Of a stretch of 64,000 bases of DNA, positions 17,973-26,893 are shown one piece after another. This DNA is from Methanobrevibacter thaueri. GTDB taxonomy: Archaea; Methanobacteriota; Methanobacteria; Methanobacteriales; Methanobacteriaceae. Positions within the stretch are counted from its first letter, which is position 1; each line of letters starts with the position of its first letter. The translations under genes and the position numbers were made by a program. The notes beneath the pieces are model-generated. The model worked only from the letters and a program-made list of their open reading frames with translations, did not search any database and was not told where the DNA came from. The stretch is from positions 59,829-123,828 of the forward strand of contig NZ_MZGS01000027.1 in assembly GCF_003111625.1 (NCBI RefSeq), read 5' to 3'.

Positions 17973-19751
17973 TTGAAAAGGATATTGATATTATTTTTAA
18001 TATTTGTTTGTTGTTTGACAACGGTTAATGCTTCTGAAAATATTACAAATGATGACTTGAATCTTGCTGATTCACAGGACCATATTAGCATTGAAAATGA
18101 GAAAAACTCTTCAAACGATTTTTTGTCTGTAGGTGAAAGTGCAGATAATCCTGTAAATAATACTGACGAGTTATGGTTGAGTTTTTTTAGAATTCCACAA
18201 TCTTCTACTGCCAATATTTATTTGGCGGATAATGAGTACTCCTATAACAATAAAATTTTCGATTCTCCGAAAAACGTGACATTTATTGGGCAGGGCCCAA
18301 ATACGATTTTAAAAGGAATTTCTACACAGGCCGGTGCAGGTGTAGCGCCTAGTGAAAAAAATTACGCTATCCCCTATACTTTTGTTAATCTAACATTCGT
18401 TGGAGGAAGTAACGATTTGTCACGAAGTTGCAAATTCATCAATTGTACAATTATTGACTCGTTAACCTTTTCTAAAGATTTCCATGACCATCCGGATAAG
18501 CTAAACATCAGACATACCACTCAGGATTATTATGCATTAAGGACTTACTTCTATGAATTCGACAATTGCATTTTTAAAGATTATAAAGGAAATGACTCAT
18601 ATCTGACTTTATATCAGTATGGATGCGCAAGTTTTAATAATTGTAATTTTACAAACATTACAGCAGATTCCATAATATGTTATGCTAATGATGTTTCTTT
18701 TGAAAGGATCAAGAGTTATCTGTTAAAATTAGGTTGGTCTGAATCTGAAATTGAAAGAATATCCTATGATGGAATTAATTTCAATGATTGCATATTTAAA
18801 GACACAACATACACTGCAGTCACCGATTCATATACTGCAGTTAAAAGAAGCATTGTAAACTGTAGCAATATCAAATCTGAGTATTATGGTGTTTTCACTA
18901 CAGATAGTTTGCATCAGTATTACAGTCTCCCAATACCTATTAACACTACTTTAACAATCAGAACAGCAGATATTGTATATGGCGAGCCTTTTATCATCAG
19001 TGCAGTTTTCAACAATCCTATATGTGATGATGTCATTGTTGTCATTAACAAGAACAAATACACTATAAATGTCATTGGCGGTGAAGGATTGCTTAAGGTT
19101 TCAGATGAACTTGACGCAGGTTTTTGGAATATTCAGGCAGATTCTATATATAATAATTTTAACTATACATCAAATTTCACAGTCAAAAAAATAAATACAA
19201 AACTTTCAGTACCTACTGTCAGTTCAGTATATAATGATGCTAAATATTTGACTGTCACATTAAAAGATTATAGGAATAATGCATTGAATAATGCTTTAGT
19301 GAGTGTTAAAATAGATTCAAACATCCATAACATTAAAACTGTTAATGGTCAAGCTAGAATATTGATAAATGATCTAATTCCAAAAAATTACAAGGTTGTT
19401 GTCACATACAATGGAGATGCTAATCATTTTGAATCATCTTCAAATTCCAATATTGTCATTTCAAAGGCAACTCCTAAATTGACCGCTAAAAAAGCAACAT
19501 TCAAAACTAAAAAGAAAACCAAAAAATACTCAATAATTCTAAAAGACAATAAAAACAAAGCATTAAGCAAAGTAAAAGTGACCTTAAAAGTTAAAGGAAA
19601 AACCTACAAGGCAACCACAAACACCAAAGGAAAAGCAACATTTAAAATTACCAAACTAAATAAAAAAGGCACTTTCACCGCAAAGATCAGTTTTAAGGGA
19701 AATGCATATTACAAGTCTTGCGGCAAAACCATTAAAATCAAAATCAAATAG
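17973..19751 (+). CDS. Adhesin-like protein: beta-helix, Ig-like domains, Lys-rich terminal domain
   Basis: 592 aa from TTG 17973, preferred over GTG 17964 because the GTG falls inside the AGGAAGTG ribosome-binding sequence. Signal peptide MKRILILFLIFVCCLTTVNA. Residues about 60-330 form a beta-helix-like region related to the second half of the upstream adhesin (CIFKDYKGNDSYLTLYQYG type). Ig-like domains lie at about 335-500 and the basic end domain at about 500-592. It looks like a shortened tandem paralogue of the upstream gene. The end domain shares a nearly identical DNA tract with it, showing recent exchange. Confidence 0.8.
   Translation: MKRILILFLIFVCCLTTVNASENITNDDLNLADSQDHISIENEKNSSNDFLSVGESADNPVNNTDELWLSFFRIPQSSTANIYLADNEYSYNNKIFDSPKNVTFIGQGPNTILKGISTQAGAGVAPSEKNYAIPYTFVNLTFVGGSNDLSRSCKFINCTIIDSLTFSKDFHDHPDKLNIRHTTQDYYALRTYFYEFDNCIFKDYKGNDSYLTLYQYGCASFNNCNFTNITADSIICYANDVSFERIKSYLLKLGWSESEIERISYDGINFNDCIFKDTTYTAVTDSYTAVKRSIVNCSNIKSEYYGVFTTDSLHQYYSLPIPINTTLTIRTADIVYGEPFIISAVFNNPICDDVIVVINKNKYTINVIGGEGLLKVSDELDAGFWNIQADSIYNNFNYTSNFTVKKINTKLSVPTVSSVYNDAKYLTVTLKDYRNNALNNALVSVKIDSNIHNIKTVNGQARILINDLIPKNYKVVVTYNGDANHFESSSNSNIVISKATPKLTAKKATFKTKKKTKKYSIILKDNKNKALSKVKVTLKVKGKTYKATTNTKGKATFKITKLNKKGTFTAKISFKGNAYYKSCGKTIKIKIK
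19464..19638 (+). repeat. 175-bp segment nearly identical to 17628-17802
   Basis: Second member of the conversion tract pair. Identity starts at AAGGCAACTCCTAAATTGAC and ends at AAAGGAAAAGCAA; beyond both ends the two genes differ. Confidence 0.85.
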
Positions 19752-19790
19752 GGTAAATACATTTACCTTATATTTTTACATTTTTTTTCT
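19752..19790 (+). terminator. Terminator after adhesin gene
   Basis: Stem GGTAAAT/ATTTACC (19752-19758 and 19761-19767) right after the stop codon, followed by T-rich sequence to about 19788. Confidence 0.6.
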
Positions 19791-20029
19791 CAGAAAATTT
19801 TTTTTATTAAAACCTATTAAATATTTTCTTTTTGAATGTTTTCAATTGTTTCCATTTTTATAAAGATTTGAAAATGATAATCAAATATCGGATTATTCTG
19901 TGCTTTAAAGTTTGCATTAGTTTTTTATGGTTACTATATGATTTTAAGTGACCTTAGTTTTTTTAGGTTAGTATATGAAATTCCATTTGTTTCATCATGC
20001 ACGAACATGAAAAAGATTTATAATTGATG
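19791..20029. other. AT-rich region with scattered repeat motifs
   Basis: Contains GGTTACTATATGA (19929) and GGTTAGTATATGA (19968), motifs shared with dispersed repeats B and D. This suggests older, decayed copies. No gene is seen. Confidence 0.45.
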
Positions 20030-20158
20030 AGAAAAATAGTTTATTTTGCGAATTGTCCGGCGGAAAAATGGTTAGTGTATGAAAATCAGACAGACTACTT
20101 TTAGTTACTAATTGTAACTTTAATTTCTTATAGTATATAAAGTTAGTTATTATAAGTC
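20030..20158. repeat. Dispersed repeat, copy D
   Basis: The best-preserved long copy. Blocks CGAATTGTCCGGCGGAAAAA, GGTTAGTGTATGAAAATC, a perfect AGTTACtaattGTAACT inverted repeat (20103-20119) and the core TTTCTTATAGTATATAAAG (20124-20142). On the reverse strand a TTTATATA box lies about 25 bp before the inverted repeat, so a transcript would start at that hairpin. Confidence 0.75.
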
Positions 20159-20175
20159 TTTTGTTACTTTAATTT

Positions 20176-20295
20176 GAGCAAATTACTTTCCACAAAATAG
20201 TGAATGACCATATGAAATTAATGGATTTGTAATATCATGGATGAATTTCAAATGCTAAGAAAATTAAAAATCAGACAAATTATTATCGTTGGACT
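20176..20295 (+). pseudogene. Decayed fragment of a second archaeal ATPase gene
   Basis: The DNA aligns with nt 9355-9460 of the intact ATPase gene: TTTCCACAAAA, ATGGATTTGTAAT-ATCAT, GATGA-TT-CA-ATGCTAAGAAAA and TTAAAAA...AGACAAAT are shared, with several single-base indels. It covers the Walker B region (INGFVIIIDEFQML) and is frameshifted. It sits just after repeat copy D, mirroring the repeat/ATPase association at 8.4-10.3 kb. Confidence 0.7.
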
Positions 20296-20413
20296 TTCAG
20301 CACGTTTTACAAAATGAATCCTAAAAATTCATGAATGCAAATAAATATTTATTACAAAAAATAAGAACTATATAATAAGTAAACTTAAAAAATTTTATCT
20401 ATATTAGGATATC

Positions 20414-21487
20414 ATGTATGAAAAAATTAAAAATAATGCAGCAGATAATAAGAAGATTTTAATACTGTTTATAATACTGTTTATCTTCAACATAGCATTT
20501 TATTTCAATTTGTTTGCCTATATGGTCATCATCAAAGAGTTTGACATTGCAATTTTGCATGATTTAATTACCATCATTTCGGCAATCATAATCTTGGGTT
20601 TCATTTCAACAAGACTTCCGAAACTCAAAGAAATAACGGATGGGTCAGTTTATGAAATTGCATACCTGATAATCATGGGTTTATTAAGCATCACAATTTC
20701 ATATTTCAATAAATCGACAAATGGAGAATCACTGTGGGCGCCGTTTTTAGAGATGTTTAGAATGCTTTCAGTGGTCTTGATTTTAACCTACCTCGCCACC
20801 AAATCTAAAAGTTTCAGGTCCATAGTCAAAGGAGAATTTACTCGCAAAACAATATTGTGGCAGATTCTCATATGTTCCGTTCTTGGAATCCTTGCATCAT
20901 ATTTCACAATGAACGTTAATGGAGCTCCCGCCAATGCCCGAGGACTGGTCGTGATGATAGCCTCATTGCTTGGAGGACCATATCTGGGAATACCCGTTGC
21001 AATAATATCCGGAGTGTGGAGATATTTCCTGGGCGGCCCCACCGCTCTTGCATGCGGCGTTTCAACAGTGCTTGCGGGAGTCATCGGAAGTCTGGTTTTC
21101 ATATGGAACAGAGGCAAATTTTTAAGAGCATATAAAGTTGCAATTTTAATGTTTCTGTTCAGCGGATTTGACATGTTCATAGTAACCGTCTTAACCCCAA
21201 AACCCGATGGGATCCTTGTTGCCAATGCTGTTTATGCACCTATGACATTTGCAGCCGTTCTTGGAATGTTGCTGTTCACCATGTTTTTAGGTGAGAAAAA
21301 AGAAGAGGCAGAAATAAATGATGAGTTGAAGCAAACAATCGATGACAATACAATGAAAATTTCAGACAACACAGACATAATCGACTTGAATACCGACAGG
21401 ATAATTGAAATATCCCAGGAACTAAAAGAATATAAGGAAAAGGTCGACAGACTAGAACAGGAAATGAAGGAAATGCGAAACGAATGA
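20414..21487 (+). CDS. LytS/YhcK-type 5TM receptor protein with C-terminal coiled coil
   Basis: 357 aa. Hydrophobic segments lie at about 15-38, 45-65, 80-98, 112-130 and then five from about 147 to 300. The later block contains the 5TMR-LYT signature (NGAPANARG..MIASLLGGPYLG..GVWRYFLGGPTALACGVST), as in LytS sensor kinases. Residues about 300-357 are charged heptads (IDDNTMKI, DTDIIDLNTDRI, KVDRLEQEMKEM), a coiled coil. There is no kinase, GGDEF or other output domain, so signalling must go through a partner. It lies upstream of, and in the same direction as, a MacB-type ABC transporter. Ligand unknown. Confidence 0.8.
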   Translation: MYEKIKNNAADNKKILILFIILFIFNIAFYFNLFAYMVIIKEFDIAILHDLITIISAIIILGFISTRLPKLKEITDGSVYEIAYLIIMGLLSITISYFNKSTNGESLWAPFLEMFRMLSVVLILTYLATKSKSFRSIVKGEFTRKTILWQILICSVLGILASYFTMNVNGAPANARGLVVMIASLLGGPYLGIPVAIISGVWRYFLGGPTALACGVSTVLAGVIGSLVFIWNRGKFLRAYKVAILMFLFSGFDMFIVTVLTPKPDGILVANAVYAPMTFAAVLGMLLFTMFLGEKKEEAEINDELKQTIDDNTMKISDNTDIIDLNTDRIIEISQELKEYKEKVDRLEQEMKEMRNE

Positions 21488-21688
21488 TTAACCTCTCAAA
21501 CCCGGAATATTCCTTTACATTTTTTCATTTTCACTCTCGTTTTCAGCATATTTTCCAATGGGATACTCCAATCACTATCATTTAGTTGCTTTTTTTGTGA
21601 AATTCATCCCGACCTTAAAGAGGTCTGGCATAAGATTAAATTAAATGTAAAGAATATATTATAATATAAAAAGTAATAGGTCTAAAAA

Positions 21689-22393
21689 ATGAATACATTG
21701 ATAAAAGTTAATAGTGTTTCAAAAGAATATAAAATGGGAACTCAAACAGTTAAGGCAGCAAACAAGCTTGATTTTACAATCAATCAGGGAGAGCTTGTAG
21801 TGATTCTCGGACCGTCAGGAAGTGGTAAATCAACACTGCTTAACCTTTTAGGAGGTCTTGACAAGCCTACAAGCGGCGAAATAATAATTGATAATGAAAA
21901 CATCACCGCCTTTTCAGATAAGGAACTTACACGCTACCGTGCCAAGGAAATAGGTTTCATCTTCCAATTCTATAACCTGATTCCAAACCTGACCGCATGC
22001 GAAAACATTGAGGTTCTCAATGACATCGTCGATGAAAACATAGATGGACAGGAGATTTTAAGTCAGGTGGGACTGTCACAGCATGTCAACAAGTTTCCGT
22101 CAGAACTGTCAGGAGGGGAACAGCAAAGAGTATCCATTGCACGGGCAATAGCTAAAAAACCAAAAATGCTCTTGTGTGACGAGCCTACAGGGGCACTGGA
22201 TTCACATACAGGTAAAATCATTATTGAACTTCTGATAAGCCTATGTGAAAGTGAAAATACAACAGTCATTATAGTAACACACAATAACGAATTTGCAAAA
22301 GTTGCAAACAAGGTCATTCACATCAAGAACGGTGAAGTTGAATACATTGAGACAAATGAAAATCCTCAATCTGTAGATGCTATAAACTGGTGA
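21689..22393 (+). CDS. ABC transporter ATP-binding protein (MacB/LolD type)
   Basis: 234 aa. Walker [10 protein letters not shown] (about residues 41-49), Q-loop FIFQFYNL (about 92-99), signature LSGGEQQR (about 139-146) and Walker [13 protein letters not shown] (about 158-169) are all present. The [10 protein letters not shown]-loop is typical of the MacB/LolD/FtsE group that powers FtsX-like permeases. It is coupled to the permease: its last codons carry the GGTGATT ribosome binding site of the next gene. A substrate such as lipoproteins, peptides or wall stress compounds cannot be decided. Confidence 0.92.
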   Translation: MNTLIKVNSVSKEYKMGTQTVKAANKLDFTINQGELVVILGPSGSGKSTLLNLLGGLDKPTSGEIIIDNENITAFSDKELTRYRAKEIGFIFQFYNLIPNLTACENIEVLNDIVDENIDGQEILSQVGLSQHVNKFPSELSGGEQQRVSIARAIAKKPKMLLCDEPTGALDSHTGKIIIELLISLCESENTTVIIVTHNNEFAKVANKVIHIKNGEVEYIETNENPQSVDAINW

Positions 22394-22397
22394 TTTG

Positions 22398-24689
22398 ATG
22401 CTATTCAAAAAGATGTTACGCGACATGAAGGAACACAAAATGCAATTCGTTGCCATTTTCCTAATGTCATTCATTACATTGCTGGCCTTTGCGGGAATAG
22501 GATCAGAGGTTCAGGGCCTTCAGGACAACCTCAACAACTATTATAACGAAACAAACATGGCGGATGCATATGTGCTTGGATCCGATTTCAATAAAAGTGT
22601 CGTTAATGATTTCAAGAATCTGAGTTCGACAACAGGCATTGAAACCCAATTCGTTGTAAAGTCGATTGCCGATTTGGAAGATGAACCGACCGTAACGCTG
22701 CATTTTTTAGAAAAGAACAACATCTCCAGATACTATCCTGTTGAAGGAGAAAAAATCAATTTCAGCGATGCGGACGGCATTTGGCTGGATGCGAGATTTG
22801 CCGAAGCGAAGAACTTGACCGTTGGGGACAATATCTCCGTAAAATTTAATGGAATCACATTAAACAAGACAATCCGTGGACTTGGATATTCTCCGGATTA
22901 CGTCTATGAGCAACCGGAAAACGGTCTTGTTTCAGATTTCAAATATCAGGGATTCGGATATCTGTCAGATAAGGCATACCCTGGCGAGAATATGCCACAC
23001 AACAAGCTGCTAATGACCTCCAATGCCAATACTTCGGATTATTACCATCAAACACGTGCAATGCTCGAGAACAAGGGATATGACGACATAATAAACGGCA
23101 CATCATTCATGCCTAGGGAAGACAGCAGCAGCGACAACCAAATACAGGACGAAATCAAGCAGCATATCGTTTTGGCAGTGATGTTTCCAATCATTTTCGT
23201 TGTTGTCGCACTCCTGATTCTGCTGACTACAATGACACGTATCGTTAACCAGCAAAGAACACAGATTGGAACTTTAAAGGCAATAGGATTTGAGGACAGA
23301 CCATTGATATTGCATTATTTATCCTACGGTTTCTATTTGACACTGATCGGTAGCGTTCTGGGAATAATAATCGGTCACAAAACGATACCATACATTTTTG
23401 TCGACACCATGAAGTCATATTACACATTGCCTTGCTGGGATCCTGGATTCAATATCAGTTTCATCATTGTAGCCCTTTTAATCGTTTTGGGTTCTGTGCT
23501 ATGCTCATACTTTGCGGTTGCAAGCATTATCCGAGAGCCCCCTTCTGTAACTTTGAAGGCAAAGCCCCCTAAAGTGAGCAAAATAGGATTTGTTGAAAAT
23601 ACATGGATATGGGACAAAATGGGATTCAATCTTAGGTGGAACACCCGGGACGTCAACAGGCATAAGTTAAGAACTCTCATTGCACTTGTCGGAGTCATTG
23701 GCTGTACCGTGCTTCTCATCTCAGCATTCGGTATGCATGACGGGGTCAATGACCTGAAAACCTGGAAATATGATGACATCAACCACTATGAGACACAGCT
23801 TGTCCTCCAGGACAACGTTTCACAGTCACAGATAGATTCAATAATTGATGAGGTTAACGGCACTCCAGTAATGACAAAAAACATCCAAATCAAAGCAAAT
23901 GGCATTAAAAAGATGCAAGTGCTGACGGTTCACGACAAAAGTCCATTAATCACGCCAACCGATAAAAATAGGCATGAGATAACATTGCCAAAAGACGGAA
24001 TATCCATTTCAGAAAAGACCGCTGAAATATATGGCCTGAAGGTTGGCGATAAAATAGAATGGCACTTCTATGGTAATGAGACTTGGATAAACTCCACAGT
24101 TGATGCAATTTATGGTGATCCTTCAGTTCAGGGAATTACAATCACCAAAGATTGTGCTGAAAAGAACAACATTTCATTCAAGCCGACAGAAATCGTTACG
24201 GAAAAAAATGTAACAGATGGATTGGATGGTGTCGGAAGCTACAACTCCCATAAGGACTTGACAAACAGTTGGGACAAGCTCTCACAAACAGCAAATCTGC
24301 TCATCATAATATTGGTAATATTTGCAGTCATATTGGCGCTTGTCGTTCTGTACAGCTTGGGCCTTTTAGGATTTACCGAAGTTGAGCGGGATATGGCAAC
24401 ATTGAAGGTTTTAGGATTCCAATTAAGTGACTTGAGAAAACTCTTCATAACCCAATATCTGGGAATATCAATAGTCGGATTTATAATTGGAATTCCAACA
24501 GGATATTATGTGCTGGAGGCCATCAGAAGCAATACTGACAAGCTTTATTATCCGACAGACTATTCGCTGACTACAATAGCAATAAGTTTCGTGATAACAA
24601 TAATCGTTTCTGCAATCGTTAACCTGTTGCTTGCAAACCAGCTCAAAAACATTGATATGATTGAAGCCCTTAAAAAAGAAAGGGAATAA
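22398..24689 (+). CDS. ABC transporter permease with two FtsX/MacB-like domains
   Basis: 763 aa; ATG 22398 follows GGTGATT. A first membrane helix (about 15-35) is followed by an extracytoplasmic domain of about 220 aa, then three helices (about 258-375). A second unit then repeats the pattern: helix near 440, extracytoplasmic domain, and three helices to the end (about 635-755), ending with the IDMIEALKKERE coupling-type tail. This duplicated FtsX arrangement fits a mechanotransmission-type exporter working with the ATPase encoded just upstream. A possible link to the LytS-like protein is by position only. Confidence 0.88.
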   Translation: MLFKKMLRDMKEHKMQFVAIFLMSFITLLAFAGIGSEVQGLQDNLNNYYNETNMADAYVLGSDFNKSVVNDFKNLSSTTGIETQFVVKSIADLEDEPTVTLHFLEKNNISRYYPVEGEKINFSDADGIWLDARFAEAKNLTVGDNISVKFNGITLNKTIRGLGYSPDYVYEQPENGLVSDFKYQGFGYLSDKAYPGENMPHNKLLMTSNANTSDYYHQTRAMLENKGYDDIINGTSFMPREDSSSDNQIQDEIKQHIVLAVMFPIIFVVVALLILLTTMTRIVNQQRTQIGTLKAIGFEDRPLILHYLSYGFYLTLIGSVLGIIIGHKTIPYIFVDTMKSYYTLPCWDPGFNISFIIVALLIVLGSVLCSYFAVASIIREPPSVTLKAKPPKVSKIGFVENTWIWDKMGFNLRWNTRDVNRHKLRTLIALVGVIGCTVLLISAFGMHDGVNDLKTWKYDDINHYETQLVLQDNVSQSQIDSIIDEVNGTPVMTKNIQIKANGIKKMQVLTVHDKSPLITPTDKNRHEITLPKDGISISEKTAEIYGLKVGDKIEWHFYGNETWINSTVDAIYGDPSVQGITITKDCAEKNNISFKPTEIVTEKNVTDGLDGVGSYNSHKDLTNSWDKLSQTANLLIIILVIFAVILALVVLYSLGLLGFTEVERDMATLKVLGFQLSDLRKLFITQYLGISIVGFIIGIPTGYYVLEAIRSNTDKLYYPTDYSLTTIAISFVITIIVSAIVNLLLANQLKNIDMIEALKKERE

Positions 24690-24728
24690 CCATTATTAAT
24701 TTTTTAAAAAATAGTAAAGATGGAATTA

Positions 24729-24765
24729 AAAGGGAGATGAAAAATCCTCCCCTTCTTTTTTTAAT
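24729..24765. terminator. Probable terminator between convergent genes
   Basis: An AAGGGAG/CTCCCCTT imperfect stem (24730-24736 and 24747-24754) followed by a T run (24756-24763), lying between the permease gene and the convergent DUF389 gene. Confidence 0.5.
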
Positions 24766-24779
24766 AGCTCTCTGTCTAA

Positions 24780-25553
24780 TTAGATAACCATATAATAGAC
24801 CGCAACTATACTTGGAATCGCAACGATGAGAGTATTTCGAACCATCCTGAGACGGTGCCTTCTCCACTCTTTTTCAGACAGTTCCTTGACTTTTGGAATT
24901 TTCAAAACAGTCAATATTATGCTGGCTGCAAGGAAAATGAAATACGCATTGATTATAAACAGATATCCTGCTCCAAGTAGCATATCAACTCTTCCGTTTG
25001 CAATAGCATATCCGCAGGTACATAACGGCGGCATAAGAGCTGTTGCAATTGCAACACCCGGAATAACAGTGTTTGTCTTGTCCAGTCTTGTTTGTCCTAT
25101 GATTCCAGCAAGTCCTCCGAAGAATGCGATGAGCACGTCATAGAATGTTGGTCCGGTTCTTGCAATCAGTTCCACTGTTGGCTCCTTTACAGGAGATAAA
25201 AAGAAATAGATTGATGCTGCGGCAACACTGATTGCAATCTGCAATCCAAAGCCGACCATATGGTTGGTGAATAGAGGATAATCTGCGCTTACATTTCCAT
25301 ATGCTGAAGCGAGTATGCTTCCCATAATAGGTGAAATCAGCATTGCACCTATGATTACCGCAGTTGAACTCATGTTGAGTCCGACAGAAGCAATTACCAT
25401 TGCACAGACAAGCACACACATGTTTGTTCCTGTTACCTGTCCTCCATCAAGGAGACGTTCACGAATCTCCTCATGTGATGCCGAATCCGCTGATAATGAA
25501 AATGCCTTTCTAACCTTTTCCTTTATTGTTTCGTTTTTTTCTTTAAAGCTCAT
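24780..25553 (-). CDS. DUF389 (TIGR00341-like) membrane protein
   Basis: 257 aa. A short charged N-terminus (about 1-38) is followed by about six to seven hydrophobic segments. The conserved DUF389 motifs are present: SSTAVIIGAMLISPIMG (about 62-78), GLAGIIGQTR (about 148-157) and PGVAIATALMPPLCTCGYA (about 165-183). Members are short membrane proteins of unknown function; some bacterial ones have been linked to alkane or stress phenotypes without a mechanism. It stands alone here, with the NTF2-like gene upstream on the same strand. Confidence 0.88.
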   Translation of the reverse strand: MSFKEKNETIKEKVRKAFSLSADSASHEEIRERLLDGGQVTGTNMCVLVCAMVIASVGLNMSSTAVIIGAMLISPIMGSILASAYGNVSADYPLFTNHMVGFGLQIAISVAAASIYFFLSPVKEPTVELIARTGPTFYDVLIAFFGGLAGIIGQTRLDKTNTVIPGVAIATALMPPLCTCGYAIANGRVDMLLGAGYLFIINAYFIFLAASIILTVLKIPKVKELSEKEWRRHRLRMVRNTLIVAIPSIVAVYYMVI

Positions 25554-25638
25554 AATGTAGTTTACCTCTCAAATATTCAGTTCAATAATGTCAAATTTTG
25601 TTGTCTATATTATACTTATATGTTCAATTAATATTAAA

Positions 25639-26034
25639 CTAATTGTCCCATCCGACGATATGCCAGATTCCATCGACTCTTGTGAAATTCGCCACGGTAT
25701 TGGAAATCCATCTCAGTTCCCTGCCGTTGACCTTGGCCGTTAATCTGACTTTAGATATCATTGAAGCAGAGGAATCATCATCAAACAATATTGTAGGATC
25801 CATAATATCGGATTTTGAAAAATCCAAAGTCCCCTCCTTTACATCAGAGATGAATTCTGCCTTGGTTTGGGACCTGTTTGGAGATTGGGTGAGTATAAAA
25901 TCATCCAAAAGAATCTCGTTTAATTTATCAACATTTGCCTCGATTAACGCTTGCTGAAACTCAACAAACTTGTCAACAATTTCCTGGTCGGCTCCAGAAA
26001 ATGACTTCTCACAAAGTAATTCTACATCTACCAT
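25639..26034 (-). CDS. NTF2-like (SnoaL/DUF4440-type) protein
   Basis: 131 aa. The alpha-helical first half (QEIVDKFVEFQQALIEANVDKLNEILLDDF) and the beta-rich second half ending in GIWHIVGWDN are the plan of small cone-shaped NTF2-fold proteins of the SnoaL/DUF4440 group. These bind small molecules or act as hydrolase/isomerase-like enzymes; no catalytic residue can be assigned from sequence alone. It is divergent from nadE across about 85 bp with an A/T-rich shared promoter. Confidence 0.75.
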   Translation of the reverse strand: MVDVELLCEKSFSGADQEIVDKFVEFQQALIEANVDKLNEILLDDFILTQSPNRSQTKAEFISDVKEGTLDFSKSDIMDPTILFDDDSSASMISKVRLTAKVNGRELRWISNTVANFTRVDGIWHIVGWDN

Positions 26035-26118
26035 GATATAATATATAAATTAATAAATACATATTATTTTATGTATGAATGATTTGAAGTTGGTGAAACT
26101 ATCTTTGAAATTCCAGAA

Positions 26119-26883
26119 ATGAACTGCGAAAAGACAAGGGATGCTATCGTTGAATTCATCAAATCAAAAGTGTCCGACTCCAAAACCGACGGAATCGTTG
26201 TCGGTTTAAGCGGAGGAATAGATTCCACTTTAGTGGCCCATCTAGCTTGTGAAGCGGTTGGAAAAGACAAGGTCTTTGGAATTGTCATGCCCTCTGCAAC
26301 AACACCGGCTGAAGACAGTGCTCATGGAATCGAAGTTGCACAGAGATTAGGTATGGAATACAAGGAGATTGCAATTGACGGTATCTTGAATGAATACCTG
26401 TCCATGACCCAACTTAAAGAAAACAATCTGGCAATAGGCAACCTTAAGGCCAGAATCAGAATGTCAATCATTTATTATTATGCAAATGCTAAAAATTACC
26501 TTGTCAGCGGAACAGGTAACAGAAGCGAAATCCTAATTGGCTATTTCACAAAGCATGGAGACGGTGCATGTGATATGGAGCCGATTGGAGACTTATACAA
26601 AACTGAAGTATTTAAATTGAGCGAATACATGAATGTCCAAAAGGAAATCATCGACAAGCCTCCAAGAGCAGGCCTCTGGACCAACCAGACCGATGAGGAT
26701 GAAATTGGAATGGGCTATGATTTGCTCGACAAGATACTGTATCTTTACAGTGAAAAAGATATGGGCGAAACCGAAATAGCTGAAAAACTAGACATTTCAG
26801 TTGATGATGTTAATATGATTATTAATAAGATTATTAGGAGCGAACACAAGAGTAAAGTTCCGGAATACCCACAAAAAATATGA
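26119..26883 (+). CDS. nadE: NH3-dependent NAD+ synthetase
   Basis: 254 aa, the short ammonia-dependent form without an amidase domain. The PP-loop SGGIDS lies at about residues 35-40, [19 protein letters not shown] at about 135-153 and [18 protein letters not shown] at about 177-194. It amidates deamido-NAD with ATP. The start is uncertain: ATG 26119 has no ribosome binding site, whereas GGTGA at about 26092 precedes an in-frame ATC (encoding [11 protein letters not shown]); a non-ATG start about 7 codons earlier is possible. It is followed closely by leuS in the same direction. Confidence 0.93.
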   Translation: MNCEKTRDAIVEFIKSKVSDSKTDGIVVGLSGGIDSTLVAHLACEAVGKDKVFGIVMPSATTPAEDSAHGIEVAQRLGMEYKEIAIDGILNEYLSMTQLKENNLAIGNLKARIRMSIIYYYANAKNYLVSGTGNRSEILIGYFTKHGDGACDMEPIGDLYKTEVFKLSEYMNVQKEIIDKPPRAGLWTNQTDEDEIGMGYDLLDKILYLYSEKDMGETEIAEKLDISVDDVNMIINKIIRSEHKSKVPEYPQKI

Positions 26884-26893
26884 TGGTGATTTA

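Noticed and set aside
20788..21225. 145-aa reverse frame
   Set aside because: Antisense shadow of the 5TM protein.
21488..21688. Possible small gene before the ABC transporter
   Set aside because: Only short frames without ribosome binding sites; GACCTTAAAGAGGTC is a weak hairpin with no T run.
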